Shown: in pieces, positions 51,992 through 55,025 of the stretch
Numbering within the stretch: the stretch's first letter is position 1
Layout: every line of letters begins with the position of its first letter
Origin: CAZIKB01 sp964539665
Lineage (GTDB): Bacteria; Zhuqueibacterota; Zhuqueibacteria; Oceanimicrobiales; Oceanimicrobiaceae
Assembly: GCA_964539665.1 (NCBI GenBank)
Contig: CAZIKB010000032.1
Coordinates: 1 to 55,025, forward strand
Direction of reading: 5' to 3'
DNA: 55,025 nt
Translations under genes and position numbers: made by a program
The notes under the pieces: model-generated
What the model saw: the letters and a program-made list of their open reading frames with translations, nothing else
Told to the model about the DNA's origin: nothing
Database searches by the model: none

Positions 51992-54676
51992 TTACAACAA
52001 CTGCCGCAAAACATACTGTAAAATACCGCCATGTTTGTAATAATTCAGCTCCTCTGGCGTATCCACCCGGGTCATCACCGCGAAGTTCATCACTGAACCG
52101 TCGTCATTTTTAACCGTAACGTTCAGCTCTTTACCAGGTTTCAAATCATCTGAGATACCGCTGATTTCATAGATTTCCGCACCACTGAGTCCCAGCGAAC
52201 TAATGCTTTCTCCGGGTTTAAACTGAAGTGGCAACACACCCATGCCAATTAAATTGCTGCGGTGGATTCTTTCAAAGCTTTCCGTTATAACCGCTTCCAC
52301 GCCCAGCAAGCGGGTGCCTTTAGCCGCCCAATCACGAGAAGAACCAGTACCATACTCTTTTCCCGCCAAAACAATTAATGGGACGCTTTCTTCTTTGTAG
52401 CGCATCGCAGCGGCATAAATTGAAGATAAGCTTCTATCTGGAAAATGGAGAGTCCAGTTGCCCTCCATGTCTGACGCTAACAAATTTCGCAGACGAATGT
52501 TGCCAAAAGTACCGCGCATCATGACTTCATGATTGCCACGGCGGGCGCCAAAGGAATTGAAATCTTTGGGATCAACGCCCTGGTCGATTAAATACTTACC
52601 TGCCGGGCTTTCAACCGGGATGACTCCGGCTGGCGAAATGTGATCGGTGGTTACCGAGTCACCAAGCCTGGCAAGCACACGCGCCGCTCTAATGTCCTGC
52701 AAAGGCGCCGGACTGACTGGCATATTTTCAAAAAATGGTGGGTTTTTTACATAGGTAGATTCAGGTTCCCAGGCATAAAGATCACCTTTTGGGATTTCCA
52801 GAGCCTGCCAGCGGGCATCACCTGTGAATACTTCGGCATATTCCCTGACAAACATTTCTCTGTTAACTGAAGTCTGCATGGCATCCTGAATCTCCTTCAA
52901 GTCCGGCCAAATTTCCTTTAAGTAGACAGGGGCATTGTTGTTATCATAGCCCAGTGGTTCATTATAAAAGTCAATATCCATTCGGCCAGCCAGCGCGTAA
53001 GCTACCACAAGCGGTGGAGAAGCTAAATAATTTGCCCGGGTATGAGGATTAACCCGGCCTTCGAAATTACGATTACCGCTCAATACTGCCGCTGCCACAA
53101 GGTTGCCTTCTTTAATGCCCGCGACTATGTGTTCCGGTAAGGGCCCACTGTTTCCGATGCAGGAAGTGCAGCCGTAGCCAACAATATTAAATTTCAATTC
53201 TTCCAGATACGGCAGGAGTCCCGTTTCAGTTAAATAATCAGTTACGACTTTTGAACCCGGCGCCAGGCTTGTTTTGACCCAGGATTTTGTTTTAAGCCCG
53301 CGCTCTACTGCTTTTTTCGCTACCAGACCAGCGCCAATCAACACAGATGGATTAGATGTGTTGGTGCAACTGGTAATAGCTGCAATCACCACTGAACCGT
53401 TTCCAAGTTCGAATTCATGACCATTTTCCCGCACTTTCACGCTGTCTTTGGTGTCTTTTAATTTCAAATTTGCTAATGCTTCTTTAAATGCACTTTTCGA
53501 TTGAGACAGGCGAATCCTTTCCTGCGGGCGCTTTGGACCAGCAATACATGGTTCGACCGTGGACAGGTCCAATTCAAAAGTTTCGCTGAAAACAGGATCG
53601 GGAGTTTCATCCGTTCGGAATAATCCCTGTTCTTTAGTATAAGCCTCGACTAAATTTACCAGCGCTTCATCCCGGCCCGTTGAGTGAAGATAATTCAATG
53701 TTTCTGAATCCACCGGAAAGAATCCGATGGTCGCGCCGTATTCGGGAGACATATTAGCAATGGTTGCACGGTCAGCCAGACTGAGGCTGCTCAAGCCAGA
53801 CCCGTAATACTCTACAAATTTACCTACCACCCCCTTTTGTCGTAATATCTGAACCACCGTGAGCACCAAATCAGTCGCCGTTGTACCCTCCTTTAGCTGG
53901 CTTGTAAATTTAAAACCTATGACGTCAGGAATGAGCATGGAAATGGGTTGTCCAAGCATGGCAGCTTCAGCTTCAATACCGCCGACTCCCCAACCGACGA
54001 TCCCTAATCCGTTTATCATCGTCGTGTGCGAGTCGGTTCCAACCAGAGTATCGGGATACGCGACCGTTTTTCCATTAACCTCCGAAGTGAAAACCACTTT
54101 ACCTAAACATTCTAAATTCACCTGATGGCAAATACCTGTTTCTGGGGGCACAACACGAAAATTCTGAAAAGCATTTTGTCCCCAGCGCAAAAAGGTATAT
54201 CGTTCCCGGTTGCGTTCGTACTCTTTGTCGGTGTTGAAACGGATAGCATCGTTGCTGCCGAATTTATCGACTTGAATCGAGTGGTCAATCACCAAATCTG
54301 CCGGCACGAGCGGATTAATTTTTTGGGGATCGCCGCCTAAATTTTTAATGGCTTCCCGCATGGCGGTTAAATCCACTACCGCTGGCACACCCGTAAAATC
54401 CTGCATCAGGACGCGTGCAGGTGCAAACGCGATTTCCTTTTCGGACTTTTTTGCCGGATTCCAATTGGCTACTGCTTCAATGTCCTCTTTTTTCACAAAA
54501 CGGCCGTCTTCTTTTCTTAATAAATTCTCTAACAAAATTTTCATGGAAAAGGGTAGTCGTGCCACTTCCCCAATTCCGGCCTTTTCTAATGCACCTAACC
54601 GAAAAATTTCGTAAGCGCTTTCACCGACTTTTAATTCGGACTGGCTGTTAAAACTATTAACTTGGCTTTGATTCAT
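51992..54676 (-). CDS. acnA: Aconitate hydratase (AcnA/IRP type)
   Basis: 894 residues, the monomeric AcnA/IRP1 length. 4Fe-4S ligands are in AITSCTNTSNPSV and YGCTSCIGNSGPL. Other marks are DSHTTMINGLG, GVGGIEAEAAMLGQP and the C-terminal swivel domain motif EYGTGSSRDWAAKGT. It interconverts citrate and isocitrate in the TCA cycle. It stands alone at the right of the window. Confidence 0.97.
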   Translation of the reverse strand: MNQSQVNSFNSQSELKVGESAYEIFRLGALEKAGIGEVARLPFSMKILLENLLRKEDGRFVKKEDIEAVANWNPAKKSEKEIAFAPARVLMQDFTGVPAVVDLTAMREAIKNLGGDPQKINPLVPADLVIDHSIQVDKFGSNDAIRFNTDKEYERNRERYTFLRWGQNAFQNFRVVPPETGICHQVNLECLGKVVFTSEVNGKTVAYPDTLVGTDSHTTMINGLGIVGWGVGGIEAEAAMLGQPISMLIPDVIGFKFTSQLKEGTTATDLVLTVVQILRQKGVVGKFVEYYGSGLSSLSLADRATIANMSPEYGATIGFFPVDSETLNYLHSTGRDEALVNLVEAYTKEQGLFRTDETPDPVFSETFELDLSTVEPCIAGPKRPQERIRLSQSKSAFKEALANLKLKDTKDSVKVRENGHEFELGNGSVVIAAITSCTNTSNPSVLIGAGLVAKKAVERGLKTKSWVKTSLAPGSKVVTDYLTETGLLPYLEELKFNIVGYGCTSCIGNSGPLPEHIVAGIKEGNLVAAAVLSGNRNFEGRVNPHTRANYLASPPLVVAYALAGRMDIDFYNEPLGYDNNNAPVYLKEIWPDLKEIQDAMQTSVNREMFVREYAEVFTGDARWQALEIPKGDLYAWEPESTYVKNPPFFENMPVSPAPLQDIRAARVLARLGDSVTTDHISPAGVIPVESPAGKYLIDQGVDPKDFNSFGARRGNHEVMMRGTFGNIRLRNLLASDMEGNWTLHFPDRSLSSIYAAAMRYKEESVPLIVLAGKEYGTGSSRDWAAKGTRLLGVEAVITESFERIHRSNLIGMGVLPLQFKPGESISSLGLSGAEIYEISGISDDLKPGKELNVTVKNDDGSVMNFAVMTRVDTPEELNYYKHGGILQYVLRQLL

Positions 54677-55025
54677 CTGATACTCCTTATCATGTATTTA
54701 TTAATTCAAAATAATAACATATTTTCAAATAAAAATTTGCTGATGAAGATGATTTTGTAAATATTTTCTAGCATAATTATCTTTTTTTGAGCACAAAACA
54801 TCGTTAGAAAACTACCTAATTATAATGATATGAAATATGGAAATCAACTAATTTGTAAGAGGATTTGAGTTAAGGGGATCTGGGAATAAGAGAATATGGA
54901 TATATGATAAAAAACAGAAGACAGTTGTTAATGACTAAGTGCATCGTTTCATAAATACGGTTACAAATCATTAGACAGGATTTACAGGATTAACGAGATA
55001 ATGGGCATCCCGTTTATCAGGTAAG
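54677..55025. other. Intergenic right edge with start of a dispersed repeat
   Basis: About 270 bp of AT-rich spacer upstream of acnA. From about 54974, ACAGGATTTACAGGATTAAC followed by GATAATGGGCATCCCGTTTATC reads like the left half and loop of a palindromic repeat cut by the window end. Confidence 0.45.

Overview
The window looks like chromosome from a diderm bacterium of the FCB superphylum (KSB1, Calditrichota, Marinimicrobia or Zixibacteria type). The evidence is a large secreted protein with a C-terminal NYPNPFNPET sorting domain at 5213-8623, a GWxTD-domain protein, an LpxH-like hydrolase (lipid A, hence an outer membrane), several lipoproteins, and AT-rich sequence with good AGGAG-type ribosome binding sites. 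No rRNA is present, so the phylum is an inference.

Layout. 1-1456: the tail of a methyltransferase-like gene and a decayed IS630-family element. 1605-9732: envelope and secreted proteins (barrel+LysM protein, Tat lipoprotein amidase, sorting-domain protein, SGNH hydrolase). 9899-20287, nearly all minus strand: a housekeeping block of ispE, spoVG, tRNA-Gln, prs, rplY, pth, hppA, rpsF-ssb-rpsR-rplI, a zinc ribbon, a YbbR-domain protein, rsmE and a HIT protein. 20322-29342: bacterial microcompartment (BMC) genes in two blocks. Two BMC-H shell proteins lie at 20322-21124. A phosphohexomutase, a EutN/CcmL-type vertex protein, a DeoC aldolase with a cargo-like N-terminus and an overlapping pyrimidine-nucleoside phosphorylase lie at 25282-29342. 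Between the blocks sit lpxH, a class A PBP and hicBA. 29544-35797: a nucleotidyltransferase, a small nucleotidyltransferase/partner pair, an MglA/roadblock module, a phosphoesterase, a GWxTD protein and an orphan HATPase. 36214-40835: a GT-C glycosyltransferase and a nucleoside uptake and salvage cluster (CNT transporter, tdk, udk, cdd). 41269-41712: a second ssb. 42303-47940: a five-gene operon of ECF sigma, anti-sigma and three exported HEAT-repeat proteins. 48358-51628: a cyclase-family lipoprotein, an AT-rich three-gene cassette of unknown function, and dut. 51992-54676: aconitase.

How the genes may work together. The CNT transporter imports nucleosides, and tdk, udk, cdd and dut recycle them. 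The nucleoside phosphorylase and the compartment-targeted DeoC would turn deoxynucleosides into glyceraldehyde-3-phosphate plus acetaldehyde. Acetaldehyde is the kind of volatile aldehyde that BMC shells confine. This matches the 'sugar-phosphate utilizing' BMC idea, but no aldehyde dehydrogenase, phosphotransacylase or BMC-T gene is in the window. The least explained regions are the sigma/anti-sigma/HEAT operon, whose proteins share a 64-residue double-HEAT repeat, and the cassette at 49485-51151. Several families of palindromic dispersed repeats occupy the long intergenic gaps. No CRISPR array was seen.
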